From the IMG/VR virus record IMGVR_UViG_3300032213_003338, positions 58,609 through 122,608 of that record: a stretch of 64,000 bases of DNA, one strand, 5' to 3'. The DNA comes from a virus. Shown here in pieces: positions 25,423 to 33,774 of the stretch (position 1 is its first letter; each line of letters opens with the position of its first letter). The position numbers were made by a program, and so were the translations under genes. Under the pieces are notes generated by a model. That model saw only the letters and a list, made by a program, of their open reading frames with translations. It did not search any database and was not told where the DNA came from.

Positions 25423-25615
25423 CTTTGGAAGCGTAAAAGCTTCTCATAAAGTCCGTGGGATTGAGATAATTGAAAGAGAATACAGTATAGAACTTAAAGC
25501 TGAAAGCGGTTCAGTTTTTTTATCATCCCTAGAAGAAATAAATAATGTTATTGATGTTTTAAAGTACGCAAAGCTTGCACATCATAAGAAGAAATTTTTT
25601 ACACTGCTTGATTAG
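25409..25615 (+). CDS. Small hypothetical protein
   Basis: This 68-residue protein starts MNFNNFGSVKASHKVRG. It is mixed alpha/beta with a basic end (YAKLAHHKKKFFTLL). ATG 25409 overlaps the upstream gene by 14 bases. No family recognised. The stop abuts a late promoter. Confidence 0.5.
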   Translation: MNFNNFGSVKASHKVRGIEIIEREYSIELKAESGSVFLSSLEEINNVIDVLKYAKLAHHKKKFFTLLD

Positions 25616-25624
25616 TGTATAAAG
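25615..25624 (+). promoter_or_regulatory. Late-type promoter box, leaderless spacing
   Basis: GTGTATAAAG is 14 nt before ATG 25629, with no ribosome binding site. Confidence 0.65.
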
Positions 25625-25628
25625 TTTT

Positions 25629-26465
25629 ATGGACATAAAGCCGTTTATAATTAAAAATATTAATATTGCTGCAAGACGCAGCGATGTTAAGCTTGTTGAA
25701 GACTCGGAAATAAAGCCAGCAACAAGTCCAGACCTAAACCTTAACTATGAACCAGGCGAACCTGAAGATCAGGCGTTTATTGTTTTTCTATTCACTACTG
25801 TAACCAATTTGCTTGGGGTAGGGCGTGATCCATGTATAAAAAGAGTTATTGAATCCCCAGAGGGAAGAGAAATACTTAGAAGGATAAGAAGGACATTATC
25901 ACAATTAAAAAATATTGCAGACCCAAACGAGTTCAGAAGTAAATTCTTTGCTCTCAATTTTGCTGCTATTATACAAGAATCACAAAGAGAACTTAGAAAT
26001 AAGTTTCCATGCTGGAATGAAGACTACCTTGAAAATGCCATTAAGTCAATGAATGCATATGACAAGATTCATAATAAAGGCGTTTTTGATCAGTTTTTTA
26101 GTGTTGTAGTAAAAGTTATAACAAATGAAGAAGGTGTGGTTCTTGCTCCACTTTCTGGACCTGCTTTAAATATAAAAATTGCTGAAAAGCTAGTAGAGCT
26201 TTATCCAAATGATCCAAACTACGTTGGTCTTTTGGGATACGCAATAATTATTTCAGAAGCAGCTAACGCTGAAATAATGGCTTATCTTGATATGATTTTT
26301 AATATAACTGCTTTAATTACAGCGCTTGGTGCTGCAATGATTGCTTTTAATGGTGGTGTTGCCGCTGCCGCTTCTGCAATATACGCTATTGTTAGAGCTG
26401 CTGAAAATGGTATTGAGCTTATTCAAAAGCTTATACAACAGGGTCTTTTACCTTCAACTTCATAA
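25629..26465 (+). CDS. Late protein with basic N-terminal helix and hydrophobic C-terminus
   Basis: This 278-residue protein opens with MDIKPFIIKNINIAARRSD, similar to other late proteins here, then an acidic Pro-rich linker. The middle is helical with EGREILRRIRRTLSQLK. A hydrophobic stretch of about 35 residues near 220-255 (ALITALGAAMIAFNGG, then AAAASAIYAIV) could span a membrane. It pairs with the next gene, which has similar features. A virion-internal protein that inserts in the host membrane on DNA delivery is one reading, but unproven. Confidence 0.6.
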   Translation: MDIKPFIIKNINIAARRSDVKLVEDSEIKPATSPDLNLNYEPGEPEDQAFIVFLFTTVTNLLGVGRDPCIKRVIESPEGREILRRIRRTLSQLKNIADPNEFRSKFFALNFAAIIQESQRELRNKFPCWNEDYLENAIKSMNAYDKIHNKGVFDQFFSVVVKVITNEEGVVLAPLSGPALNIKIAEKLVELYPNDPNYVGLLGYAIIISEAANAEIMAYLDMIFNITALITALGAAMIAFNGGVAAAASAIYAIVRAAENGIELIQKLIQQGLLPSTS

Positions 26466-26469
26466 TCCT

Positions 26470-27276
26470 ATGAATAAAAAAGACGTAAAGCTTTTTAATT
26501 ACATAGCAAAAGTCGCAGCAAAAAGAGGCGATACTGTTTTAGCACCGGGCCAGACTCAAACATTTGAAGACATAGGTCCTGTTAGCGAACCAGCGGAAAA
26601 ACCAGACAAGGAAACCGAAATTGCCTGGGAAAAATGGATTACAGGGCTTTCGCTTGCCCCAATTCTAGTTTGGGCATTGAGATCTCTTTGGAAATATCTT
26701 GATCCGTTCTGCAAAAGAAGACTAGCTGGAGTTCTTGAGTCTTTAAGCGCAGCGATGAAGAAATTAAATGAAGCGGCTAGCCAAAATGAGTTTGCTGCGG
26801 CAGCAGAGGCTCTACGGCAAATATTTCAATCATTACCTAAAAACTGCAGAGATGGAGTTTTGGAAAATCCAGAGTTTGTTGCCGAGCTTAGAAGAATCTC
26901 AGACGGTATGGCTATAACCATTGAGGACTTGATTGGCAAATACATTATGCAAAAAAATCAGGACGACGCCCTGAGATGGCTAGTAAACTACGGAACCTCT
27001 GCGGCAACAGTAGCAGCCGTTTATCTTTGGGCTTTAAATCAGCCCGGCTCAAGTCCTAGTATTGCAGCAGAAATAGCAGCATGGGCAGAAACAAATAGAA
27101 CTGTGCTTTGGGTAATCGCGGGTGCTGCTGTGTTATTCGGTCTAGCTGCTGCACTTAGCGGCGTTGGCCTTCCAGCCGGCATTGCATCTGGAGCTACTGG
27201 AGTTATACTTATGGCCCTATTAGCTTGGCTAAATCAAGACCCCCCGCAAGATGATGGTGGCGGGATGGAAGCCTAA
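26470..27276 (+). CDS. Late protein with basic N-terminal helix and several hydrophobic segments
   Basis: This 268-residue protein starts MNKKDVKLFNYIAKVAAKRG and then has a linker with TVLAPGQTQTFEDIG. Hydrophobic segments are near 60-75 (weak), 175-190, 210-230 (VLWVIAGAAVLFGLAAAL) and 235-250. It ends in an acidic Gly tail. ATG 26470 is the first sensible start; the frame is open further upstream but reads out of context. It overlaps the convergent gene by 4 bases. Function unknown. Confidence 0.6.
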   Translation: MNKKDVKLFNYIAKVAAKRGDTVLAPGQTQTFEDIGPVSEPAEKPDKETEIAWEKWITGLSLAPILVWALRSLWKYLDPFCKRRLAGVLESLSAAMKKLNEAASQNEFAAAAEALRQIFQSLPKNCRDGVLENPEFVAELRRISDGMAITIEDLIGKYIMQKNQDDALRWLVNYGTSAATVAAVYLWALNQPGSSPSIAAEIAAWAETNRTVLWVIAGAAVLFGLAAALSGVGLPAGIASGATGVILMALLAWLNQDPPQDDGGGMEA

Positions 27277-27662
27277 ATAGAAGCTTCGTTTATTGCTTTA
27301 ATAAAAGAAGAAATTACTGAGCTGCTTGTGTACTGGGTTACAGACTTCTTAGCTTCCCACATCTTGCAGGACCAGTAGTTAGCCTTCCATTTTGGGCCAG
27401 GATTACTGCACCCGTGACGAGATCTGTAGTTTTTTCTTCGTTGCGGATCGTCACGCCGGATTTCCATATTAGGATCACCAAACATCACGCGAACAACATT
27501 GCCGCGATCATTCTTTACATAAACATAAAACTTCTTCTTGCCGTAACCTGGATCTCCCTTGCCTATTCGTCTTGGTTGATTTAGGGTAATCTTTTTACCC
27601 TGATACTCAACCGCTTGGGCTTTCTCTGAAGCAAAAATTACGTCAAGTTCCGAGTCGTTCAT
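27273..27662 (-). CDS. Conserved phage domain protein (DUF5872-like)
   Basis: 129 residues. The block VRVMFGDPNMEIRRDDP, then RRKNYRSRHGC, then GPKWKANYWSCKMW is a very common phage and virophage-type domain that I recall as DUF5872, often beside or fused to virion maturation proteins; its function is not established. The conserved Cys and His residues suggest a metal or disulfide site. The start overlaps the upstream gene by ATGA. Confidence 0.7.
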   Translation of the reverse strand: MNDSELDVIFASEKAQAVEYQGKKITLNQPRRIGKGDPGYGKKKFYVYVKNDRGNVVRVMFGDPNMEIRRDDPQRRKNYRSRHGCSNPGPKWKANYWSCKMWEAKKSVTQYTSSSVISSFIKAINEASI

Positions 27663-27895
27663 AACTTCTCCAGACCCTCAACACTCTCCGTTATGTTCCA
27701 GCCAGTGTTGCGAGGAAACTCAGGATTCATTATTTTAATGGTTGCAATTCCTGAGTTAATCTCTAAAACCTCGCCCCAGACGCCAAAGTTAACTGAGTCC
27801 TTGTTTACGCAGCTAACTATGTCGCCCTCGGAAATGCTAGCCACTTGTGGCTGCTGTGGCGGTGTGTAAGAATATTCGTTTTCTTCTTCGTTCAT
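27659..27895 (-). CDS. Small KOW/SH3-like protein
   Basis: This 78-residue protein has a disordered acidic N-terminus and then ISEGDIVSCVNKDSVNFGVW and GEVLEINSGIATIKIM, the barrel pattern of KOW/SH3-like domains. A similar pattern is seen in the next gene upstream (27892-28173). Function unknown; it overlaps both neighbours. Confidence 0.5.
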   Translation of the reverse strand: MNEEENEYSYTPPQQPQVASISEGDIVSCVNKDSVNFGVWGEVLEINSGIATIKIMNPEFPRNTGWNITESVEGLEKL

Positions 27896-28173
27896 GATAT
27901 TTTCTCCAATTGATCTTCTGTTTTTGTTAGTACTTTACCTGGGCTATAAGAAGGTCCATCGTTCTCAACCGTATAATGAATAAGATAACCACTATTTTCT
28001 GGAAGTGTTTCTATCATTGTAACAGTGCCAATGCTGCCGTAGTGCATGCACTGCTGGTTTATGTCCTTGACCTTATCACCAACCTTTATCCCCTTATAAG
28101 AAATCACTTCGGTTCCAACAGCAACCTGTAGATTCTTAAGAGCTTTTCTAATTTTACTGTTTACGATGCTCAT
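27892..28173 (-). CDS. Small late protein with basic N-terminal helix and KOW-like domain
   Basis: 93 residues: MSIVNSKIRKALKNLQVAVG (basic helix resembling other late proteins here) followed by a KOW/SH3-like barrel (IKVGDKVKDINQQC, YGSIGTVTMIETL). The late promoter box is 14 nt before the ATG and there is no ribosome binding site. First gene of a three-gene unit. Confidence 0.55.
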   Translation of the reverse strand: MSIVNSKIRKALKNLQVAVGTEVISYKGIKVGDKVKDINQQCMHYGSIGTVTMIETLPENSGYLIHYTVENDGPSYSPGKVLTKTEDQLEKIS

Positions 28174-28176
28174 AAA

Positions 28177-28187
28177 TAAATATACAC
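28177..28187 (-). promoter_or_regulatory. Late-type promoter box, leaderless spacing
   Basis: On the minus strand GTGTATATTTA, 14 nt before ATG 28173. Confidence 0.65.
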
Positions 28188-28191
28188 ATTA

Positions 28192-28848
28192 TTACGGATC
28201 TTCTTCAGTCTCAGTCGCTGGCGGAACTAGGCTTATTGGGTTTGCTGATATAATTCCCGTTATTATTCCTGGGTAGGAAATGGAATTAAATAAGGCGATG
28301 TCTTCTGCGTAATACCCCTCCAAAACGGCTGTCTGCTCGGCTGTAAGGGTTGGCTTTGGATAAGATGCTGCATTTATTTGAGGAAGCGGTAGTATAAAAC
28401 CGATCTCTGCAGAGGCCTCATTTATATGTTCTGGAAATTTATAAAGTTTGGTATTAACATCGACCCACAGTATTTGAGGTTTAAAATGTAGATTAATACT
28501 AGCATTTATTTCTCTAGCTTTCACTGTTCCAGATACAAATTTTGATCCGTTGATTAATGAGTCAATTACAGCGTTAACATCAACAGTGTGGAATTGCGCC
28601 ATTGCCGATCGAAATCTTTCTAGCGGATTTCTTATCATTGCAAGTATTGGTTTTGATGGATACTTTTCTCTTTTCACAAAACCTTGCCACATTGAGTTGT
28701 CTGAATTTTTACCAACAGGATATGAGGCAGTTGTTATAAGCAACTCCTCCTCTGTTTGAAAAGCTTTAATTACAGCACGAGAAATCGTTGAACAACCAGA
28801 TTTTGGTATAAATGCTACGCTATAGTTGGGTGTTATAAAATAAGTCAT
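28192..28848 (-). CDS. Sulfotransferase-family protein
   Basis: 218 residues. AFIPKSGCSTISRAV (12-26) matches the 5'-phosphosulfate loop of PAPS-dependent carbohydrate sulfotransferases, and IRNPLERFRSA (72-82) matches their 3'-phosphate motif (R-x-P-x-x-R-x-x-S). The enzyme would move sulfate from PAPS to a sugar or protein; no acceptor is evident. It is last in the operon after the tail fibre and the LRR protein. Phage sulfotransferases are uncommon. The C-terminus (PPATETEEDP) is disordered. Confidence 0.65.
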   Translation of the reverse strand: MTYFITPNYSVAFIPKSGCSTISRAVIKAFQTEEELLITTASYPVGKNSDNSMWQGFVKREKYPSKPILAMIRNPLERFRSAMAQFHTVDVNAVIDSLINGSKFVSGTVKAREINASINLHFKPQILWVDVNTKLYKFPEHINEASAEIGFILPLPQINAASYPKPTLTAEQTAVLEGYYAEDIALFNSISYPGIITGIISANPISLVPPATETEEDP

Positions 28849-29753
28849 TATGGTGCTATGTTAAGTACTGTGTACCCCTTATTAGTTGCAATCAAAATGT
28901 CAGATGCGGTTAAAGATGCTGCGCCTATCGTACCAGAAACATCAAGATAGCCATTTCCGTTTGCAAGATCATTAAAAAATTGAACTATTGCCGTTCTATC
29001 TAAATTTGAACCATCAAATTCGGCACCTCCAGAAAAATTATTATAGTCAGAATAGTATAAAAGATTTAGCGCGCAGTTTTGCGCTCTAATCGAAGTTATT
29101 GCACTGCTCTTAGTATCAATGTGGTATAACGCTAAGAAGTTGGAAAGATCTATAGATGTAAACGATGTACAGGTTGACAATTCAAATTCTTGTAATGTGT
29201 TTTTTACATTATCTAGGCCGTTTAAAGTAGTAAGGGTTGTACTGCCAGATATTGAAATGATCCTAGCTAAGCTTCCAGGTGGAATTGAAATAGATGTAAG
29301 TGAAATGTTACTAAGATATAAATATTTTATTCTTCCATTGTGTGTGTACGACGTTAAATTAGCTCCTGCATCACAGGCAAAAGTCTCAAGTTTAGATAAA
29401 CCAAGAACATCAACATAACTTATTGGCGAATAACTGTTGTTGCCAAAAGAAATACTGCTTAATTGGCCAATCTGAACACCAGATGAGTTTGTTGGTATAA
29501 TTGAAAATCTTTTTTCATCTGTTGTATTATATGGGGCAGAAATAGCCTTTGATGCGCTTGAGACACCAAAGCCAGGATTATAAAGATTGGATGTTCCATC
29601 CCACCAATTAACTTTAAACCATCCAGTGTAAGAACCTACTTGAAATGAACCAATTGCTCCAAATGTACCAGATGATCTCTTTGTGCCGAACTCTGCTATT
29701 TCTGCTCTTGGATTATATGTTAACCGGGGCGCTGCGCTTGGTATTACAATCAT
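28848..29753 (-). CDS. Leucine-rich-repeat-like tail protein
   Basis: This 301-residue protein has an N-terminal beta part (YTGWFKVNWWDGTSNLYNPG) that could be a fibre-type domain. From about residue 115 it carries irregular LRR-like units (LSKLETFACD, IKYLYLSNISLTSISIP, LTTLNGLDN, LQEFELSTCTSFTSIDLSN, ALYHIDTKSSAITSI). It is sandwiched between the fibre and the sulfotransferase with 1-4 base overlaps, so it may be a receptor-binding or fibre-tip component. Confidence 0.6.
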   Translation of the reverse strand: MIVIPSAAPRLTYNPRAEIAEFGTKRSSGTFGAIGSFQVGSYTGWFKVNWWDGTSNLYNPGFGVSSASKAISAPYNTTDEKRFSIIPTNSSGVQIGQLSSISFGNNSYSPISYVDVLGLSKLETFACDAGANLTSYTHNGRIKYLYLSNISLTSISIPPGSLARIISISGSTTLTTLNGLDNVKNTLQEFELSTCTSFTSIDLSNFLALYHIDTKSSAITSIRAQNCALNLLYYSDYNNFSGGAEFDGSNLDRTAIVQFFNDLANGNGYLDVSGTIGAASLTASDILIATNKGYTVLNIAP

Positions 29754-31864
29754 ATTCCGAGTGTTCCTGCTAAATTATAGACATTGCTAGCATAGCATAG
29801 TACGCTTGCAGATCCGTGCTGTCCTAGTATTTTGTTTCCAGATGCGTAGCAGTTGACTGTCGCTCCAGATAAGCCAGTACAGGTAACCTGTCCAGTTCCA
29901 AGTTGAATTATTGTGGCATTAAATCCAATATCTAGGCCAGTTGGTATTCTTAGCGTGTGTGTGGCGGCGCTATCAAATGTTATTATTCTGCCGTTGTCCG
30001 AAGCCTGAAGAGTGTATCCGGTTGCGGTTTGCGCGTTTATTGCGTTTGATGTTATTCGGTAGCCGCTTGCAGCTAGCATGTGTCCAGTTGACTGAACGCT
30101 TGACCAACCAATAACAGACCCTGTTGCTCTAACATCAACGCTTGTTAGTATTGACTGAGCTATTGCTCTTAGTGGGCCAGAATCAAGAATAACTCCGCTT
30201 GAATTAGACCCTTTAAGGATAAGCCCACCTAGAGTGTTTCCGATTGTTATTTGGCTATTACCAAAAGTTCCGTTTGTTCCAATATTTATTATCTTGTGGC
30301 CACCAAAAATTGAGTTTGTTCCAATATCTATAAACCCAGTACTGCTACCAACGGTTGTGTCTAGTTGCAGACCACCGATTGTTATTCCTGTCGCGTTTGG
30401 TCCTATTACGTTTGTTCTACCGTTTATTGTTACCGTGCCGGTAGACGCTATGCTTGGACCTATCGTTATGTTTGTTGTCGCTGAGCCAACAGAAGCACCA
30501 GTGCCGATGTTTATTGTCTTTGTTACACCAGCCCCGTTTGCGCCAGCGCCAATGTTTATTACACTGTTTGATGTAACGCCACCGATTGTTATACCTGTTG
30601 CGACACCGCACATCGTTAGAGATGTGGCGGTTGCGTCAAATACTGATACTGTCGTTGAAGTTGTACTTATCGTTCCGTCATTAACTGCAAGATCACCAAC
30701 AACTACGACACCTGTCGCATTACCTATTAATACACCACTGGCAGACGCGCCTATATTAACCCTTGAAACGTTTGTGTTAAAGACGCTTGCTGTACCAACA
30801 AGCGGGGTTATTATGTCTGGAGTTCCTAGAGTAAGCGTTCCAGAAGCCAAAATGTTGTTTGGAACATCGTTTGTTCTACCTGGACCAAGTACTATGATTT
30901 GCCCATTGCTTACGTTAGATCTTGCGACGCGACCAATGTTCTGTACCAAAATACTTGCGCCAGTCGGCCTGATATTTGTTACCCATCCAGTTGAGTTAAC
31001 GAAAACGCTGTTACCAACAGTAAACGCTGATGTATCAGTGTCATTTAAAACGCCAACGACGACAACGTAACCAGTTGCGTTTACGGCCAAAGACTGGGCA
31101 CACAACCCAACCGCTGGCATTTTTGCAGTGGTATCAGCACGAGCAAGCTGAATTTCAATAACATCACTAGCCCCAACGTTTCCTGATATGAAAACTGGAT
31201 CACCTTTACGTAGCGTTACTGAGTCTGTGTTTTTACATGCTTTTAAAACAGCGCCGTCCATGTCACCTGTAATGTGGTCTACAGTTAGCGCCTTTGTGAT
31301 CGTTACGTTTCCAGGAAAAGTGGTTGTCGTATTTCCATGACCTATACGTACAGCATGTGGTGTTGGGTAAAGGTATCCTGTCGAAGCGGTAAGTGTATCA
31401 ATAGTAACAGCGAGAGATCCAGTAGGCTCAATCGCAACATTGTTTGACTGTGTTCTAAAAATTAAATCACCAGAGTCGTTTCCGGCGATCTCTGAGTATG
31501 TATTGTTGTAGCTTCTACCTGTTATCCAATGACTCCACGAGGTCGTCGGGTCTTCTGACGCAAAAAGATTAAGTGCCCCTATATTAACGCTTGAGACACC
31601 GCTTACATGTATCGATCCACTAACGTAAATATCCGGATCAAGACCTATTGTTGTCGATCCAGTTGCTTGCGTAACGTAAATACCGCTTGTTGAGCCGGAT
31701 ACAGCGGTAACGCCCTGGTTTGTGATTTCTACTGGATTTCCTGATGCGTTACCAACAAAAAGTTTTTTGTCTGTTATGTTTACCGCAAGCTCTCCCTGCA
31801 GCAAAGAACCGCTAGCTGGCGTGGATGTGGAAGTTGTGGAGTTTTTTGTCTTTATTCTTGCCAT
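29750..31864 (-). CDS. Tail fibre protein with beta-helical repeats
   Basis: 704 residues. The N-terminus (LLQGELAVNITDKKLFVGN) is the common phage fibre segment of form GELAxNxxDxKLY. The middle holds many short repeats of type xxIGxG (INIGAGANGAG, INIGTGASVGS, ITIGPSIAS, IDIGTNSIFG, INIGTNGTFG), as in trimeric beta-helix fibres. The C-terminus (QLGTGQVTCTGLSGATVN... LAGTLGI) is a typical fibre-tip fold. It likely binds the host surface. A late promoter lies 16 nt before ATG; it heads the fibre/LRR/sulfotransferase operon. Confidence 0.82.
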   Translation of the reverse strand: MARIKTKNSTTSTSTPASGSLLQGELAVNITDKKLFVGNASGNPVEITNQGVTAVSGSTSGIYVTQATGSTTIGLDPDIYVSGSIHVSGVSSVNIGALNLFASEDPTTSWSHWITGRSYNNTYSEIAGNDSGDLIFRTQSNNVAIEPTGSLAVTIDTLTASTGYLYPTPHAVRIGHGNTTTTFPGNVTITKALTVDHITGDMDGAVLKACKNTDSVTLRKGDPVFISGNVGASDVIEIQLARADTTAKMPAVGLCAQSLAVNATGYVVVVGVLNDTDTSAFTVGNSVFVNSTGWVTNIRPTGASILVQNIGRVARSNVSNGQIIVLGPGRTNDVPNNILASGTLTLGTPDIITPLVGTASVFNTNVSRVNIGASASGVLIGNATGVVVVGDLAVNDGTISTTSTTVSVFDATATSLTMCGVATGITIGGVTSNSVINIGAGANGAGVTKTINIGTGASVGSATTNITIGPSIASTGTVTINGRTNVIGPNATGITIGGLQLDTTVGSSTGFIDIGTNSIFGGHKIINIGTNGTFGNSQITIGNTLGGLILKGSNSSGVILDSGPLRAIAQSILTSVDVRATGSVIGWSSVQSTGHMLAASGYRITSNAINAQTATGYTLQASDNGRIITFDSAATHTLRIPTGLDIGFNATIIQLGTGQVTCTGLSGATVNCYASGNKILGQHGSASVLCYASNVYNLAGTLGI

Positions 31865-31869
31865 TACAT

Positions 31870-31880
31870 TAAATATACAC
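31870..31880 (-). promoter_or_regulatory. Late-type promoter box
   Basis: On the minus strand GTGTATATTTA, 16 nt before the fibre ATG at 31864; no ribosome binding site. Confidence 0.65.
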
Positions 31881-31924
31881 GAAATTACCGCTGAGCACTT
31901 TACAGATCTACAAGATCCGTCTAA

Positions 31925-31934
31925 GTGTATTATA
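31925..31934 (+). promoter_or_regulatory. Late-type promoter box, leaderless spacing
   Basis: GTGTATTATA, 14 nt before ATG 31939. It forms a divergent pair with the fibre promoter at 31870-31880. Confidence 0.65.
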
Positions 31935-31938
31935 GCAT

Positions 31939-32577
31939 ATGGGGAGCAATGAAAGCAGGGTTAAAGATTTTATCGCTCACGTTAAGGCTGTAGCAAAAGA
32001 GCACGGAGTAGTTGTAAAAATAAAAAATAGCAACAACGTCAGGGAGCCTGCTGGAAACACTCTTTGTTGTGGTTATTTTTTAGATTCTGATAATGAAAAA
32101 ACAATAGTGATTGCTCGCGGCAATCGCCCTTTGCACGAATGGCTCGGTTTTTTAGTGCACGAATACTGCCACATGATGCAGTGGATAGAGCGATCTCCGG
32201 CTTACACGAATACATTTTTGAAAGACGGCGAGGACGCCACCTATAAACTTTCTCTTCTTGAAAACGGCGAAGCAAACTACAATAAGCGATTACGTCGTGT
32301 TTATACCAAAAAAACTATTGCCTGCGAGCTTGACTGCGAAAGGCGTGCCGTTAAAACTATAAAGAAATTTGGGCTTCCAATAAACGTTGAGATGTACAAG
32401 CGTTCTGCCGCGATAACGCTTTACAAATACTGGGTTCTTTGTAACACTGGTAAGTGGATTGGTGATTCTTTTGAGAGAAAAAGATCGCTCATAAATAAAG
32501 TAAAACCGTCCCTAAAGGGGCGGTTTAATTGTGTGCCGAAAGAAATAGAGGTGGCTTTTTCTTACATTAACAGATAA
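31939..32577 (+). CDS. Zincin metallopeptidase-like protein
   Basis: 212 residues. LVHEYCHMMQW (72-82) is an HExxH zinc site (His74, Glu75, His78), with the preceding strand TIVIARG as in gluzincin/SprT-like phage peptidases. A downstream Glu or His ligand cannot be assigned safely (candidate ENGEANYNKR or CELDCERRA). Possible roles are virion maturation or host protein cleavage. It is flanked by late units and its 3' end contains the opposing operon's terminator. Confidence 0.68.
   Translation: MGSNESRVKDFIAHVKAVAKEHGVVVKIKNSNNVREPAGNTLCCGYFLDSDNEKTIVIARGNRPLHEWLGFLVHEYCHMMQWIERSPAYTNTFLKDGEDATYKLSLLENGEANYNKRLRRVYTKKTIACELDCERRAVKTIKKFGLPINVEMYKRSAAITLYKYWVLCNTGKWIGDSFERKRSLINKVKPSLKGRFNCVPKEIEVAFSYINR
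32494..32526 (-). terminator. Terminator of the 33743-32567 operon, inside a plus-strand gene
   Basis: Ten-bp stem AAACCGTCCC / GGGGCGGTTT with TAAA loop on the plus strand (one G-T pair). On the minus strand it is followed by a T-rich tract (TTTTACTTTATTT). It lies about 40-70 bases past the last minus-strand stop. Confidence 0.6.
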
Positions 32578-33118
32578 GATGCTGTAGGGCTTTTCTTGCC
32601 ATGACCTTTTCTCTTTCGCCACACACGGTGCTAATCCAAGTATAAGAGCATCCGTCTCTATAAAAATCTAAAATTTGCTGGCCCATTACGGCTTGACTGA
32701 AGCCTAAATTGTTTACACTTGGCGTGCCTGAAATAGCATTGTTCAAACAGTCGCATTCGGCTTTTCTTGAGGCTTCTGCTCTTTGCGCTGGGGTTGCGTT
32801 TTGTGGCAATGCTGCAACCACAGAGTTTGCATACGATTGGCATTTTGCAATTATTATGTCACCCTTCGTAAACTTTTTTGTTGAACAAGGGTTGTTATTA
32901 TTTCTTTTAATGTCTTTTGCGCACGGATCAGATCCAGGGCTTCCAACAGATCCAGACAACTGTTTAACCGCTGCGCATATTTTATTTATGCTTAACTGCG
33001 TGGTTCCATCTATGCAACAATTGCAACTAGAAACAGGCGCTGTATTTGGGGCAATTCTAGTTGATTGTTGTGCCAAACCAACAAAGTGTTTACGTATTAT
33101 TTGCTCTAATTTTTTCAT
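32567..33118 (-). CDS. Cysteine-rich late protein with basic N-terminal helix
   Basis: This 183-residue protein starts MKKLEQIIRKHFVGLAQQ, like other late proteins in the window, followed by a Pro/Ser linker and eleven or more cysteines (SSCNCCIDG, DPCAKD, CDCLNN, DGCSY, STVCGE). It ends in Cys. The cysteines suggest disulfides and a virion or external location. It overlaps the upstream gene by 29 bases and converges on the metallopeptidase gene. Family unknown. Confidence 0.58.
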   Translation of the reverse strand: MKKLEQIIRKHFVGLAQQSTRIAPNTAPVSSCNCCIDGTTQLSINKICAAVKQLSGSVGSPGSDPCAKDIKRNNNNPCSTKKFTKGDIIIAKCQSYANSVVAALPQNATPAQRAEASRKAECDCLNNAISGTPSVNNLGFSQAVMGQQILDFYRDGCSYTWISTVCGEREKVMARKALQHLIC

Positions 33119-33743
33119 TGTTTAATTCTTGTTCTTCTAATATTTCGGATTCAGCCTCTGACCACGTGTCTGGCCAGTGATAATAGGAGCCTGTTCTTAA
33201 ATGAGCCATCCATTTTATAATTTGCTGTAATGTCCAACCTCTTTGCAAAGCCGCACATACCTCTCCTACGATAGTTGGACTCCACACGTTTTCTGTTAGA
33301 CCATTTGTTATAGAAATTGCGACTCTGATAACAAGCTGCTCTGCGTCAGACCCAAGAGGAAGATTAAGAGCATTTACAAATGTCCATATTATTGATTTAA
33401 TAAGCTCTGAAACCACATCTGTCTGCCTTCCCCAATAAAACCACAAAGACAGATCGTATAAAAAGCTCTCAATGAGCGTAATGTTTACAACAAGCATTTC
33501 AGCCAATTGTTGCGTAAACCCAAGTCTGTTTACCAAAAAATAAATTATCGCGTTATTTATACCGCCAAATCTTTGGATTATTGAATCAATTACACTTGAC
33601 ATCCATAAATCAAACTTTGATGGGGATGACAAAGAATGTGTTGGTGTTGCGTCTATAGGCACATTTGGTTCGTCAAAACGGGTAGGAAAGCTCTCAGCTG
33701 CCGCGTTAATGTGTTTTATTATGCCCAATCGCATTTGATCCAT
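33090..33743 (-). CDS. Late helical protein with basic N-terminal helix
   Basis: 217 residues. MDQMRLGIIKHINAAAESF is followed by a Pro/Ser linker and long amphipathic to hydrophobic helices (GGINNAIIYFLVNRLG, IESFLYDLSLWFYWG, LIKSIIWTFVNAL). The frame runs further upstream, but ATG 33743 is chosen because a late promoter box sits exactly 14 nt before it. The C-terminus is acidic (ESEILEEQELNNE). Function unknown; it could be a membrane-active virion protein. Confidence 0.58.
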   Translation of the reverse strand: MDQMRLGIIKHINAAAESFPTRFDEPNVPIDATPTHSLSSPSKFDLWMSSVIDSIIQRFGGINNAIIYFLVNRLGFTQQLAEMLVVNITLIESFLYDLSLWFYWGRQTDVVSELIKSIIWTFVNALNLPLGSDAEQLVIRVAISITNGLTENVWSPTIVGEVCAALQRGWTLQQIIKWMAHLRTGSYYHWPDTWSEAESEILEEQELNNEKIRANNT

Positions 33744-33747
33744 AAAA

Positions 33748-33757
33748 TTAAATACAC
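33748..33757 (-). promoter_or_regulatory. Late-type promoter box, leaderless spacing
   Basis: On the minus strand GTGTATTTAA, 14 nt before ATG 33743. It is divergent to the exonuclease gene. Confidence 0.65.
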
Positions 33758-33774
33758 GAACACTACAATCGTGC

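Noticed and set aside
27180-27290. Terminator at the fourth convergent junction
   Set aside because: Only 5-bp stems (TTAGC/GCTAA, CCCGC/GCGGG) and no T-run on either strand were found.
27892-28173. Transcription antiterminator (NusG-like) from the KOW pattern
   Set aside because: Only a short barrel-like pattern is present, with no NGN domain; called simply as KOW/SH3-like.
30234-31070. Long open frame on the plus strand opposite the tail fibre gene (278 codons)
   Set aside because: It is the mirror of the repetitive fibre gene, Pro/Val-rich from antisense codons, with no ribosome binding site. The minus-strand fibre protein explains the region.
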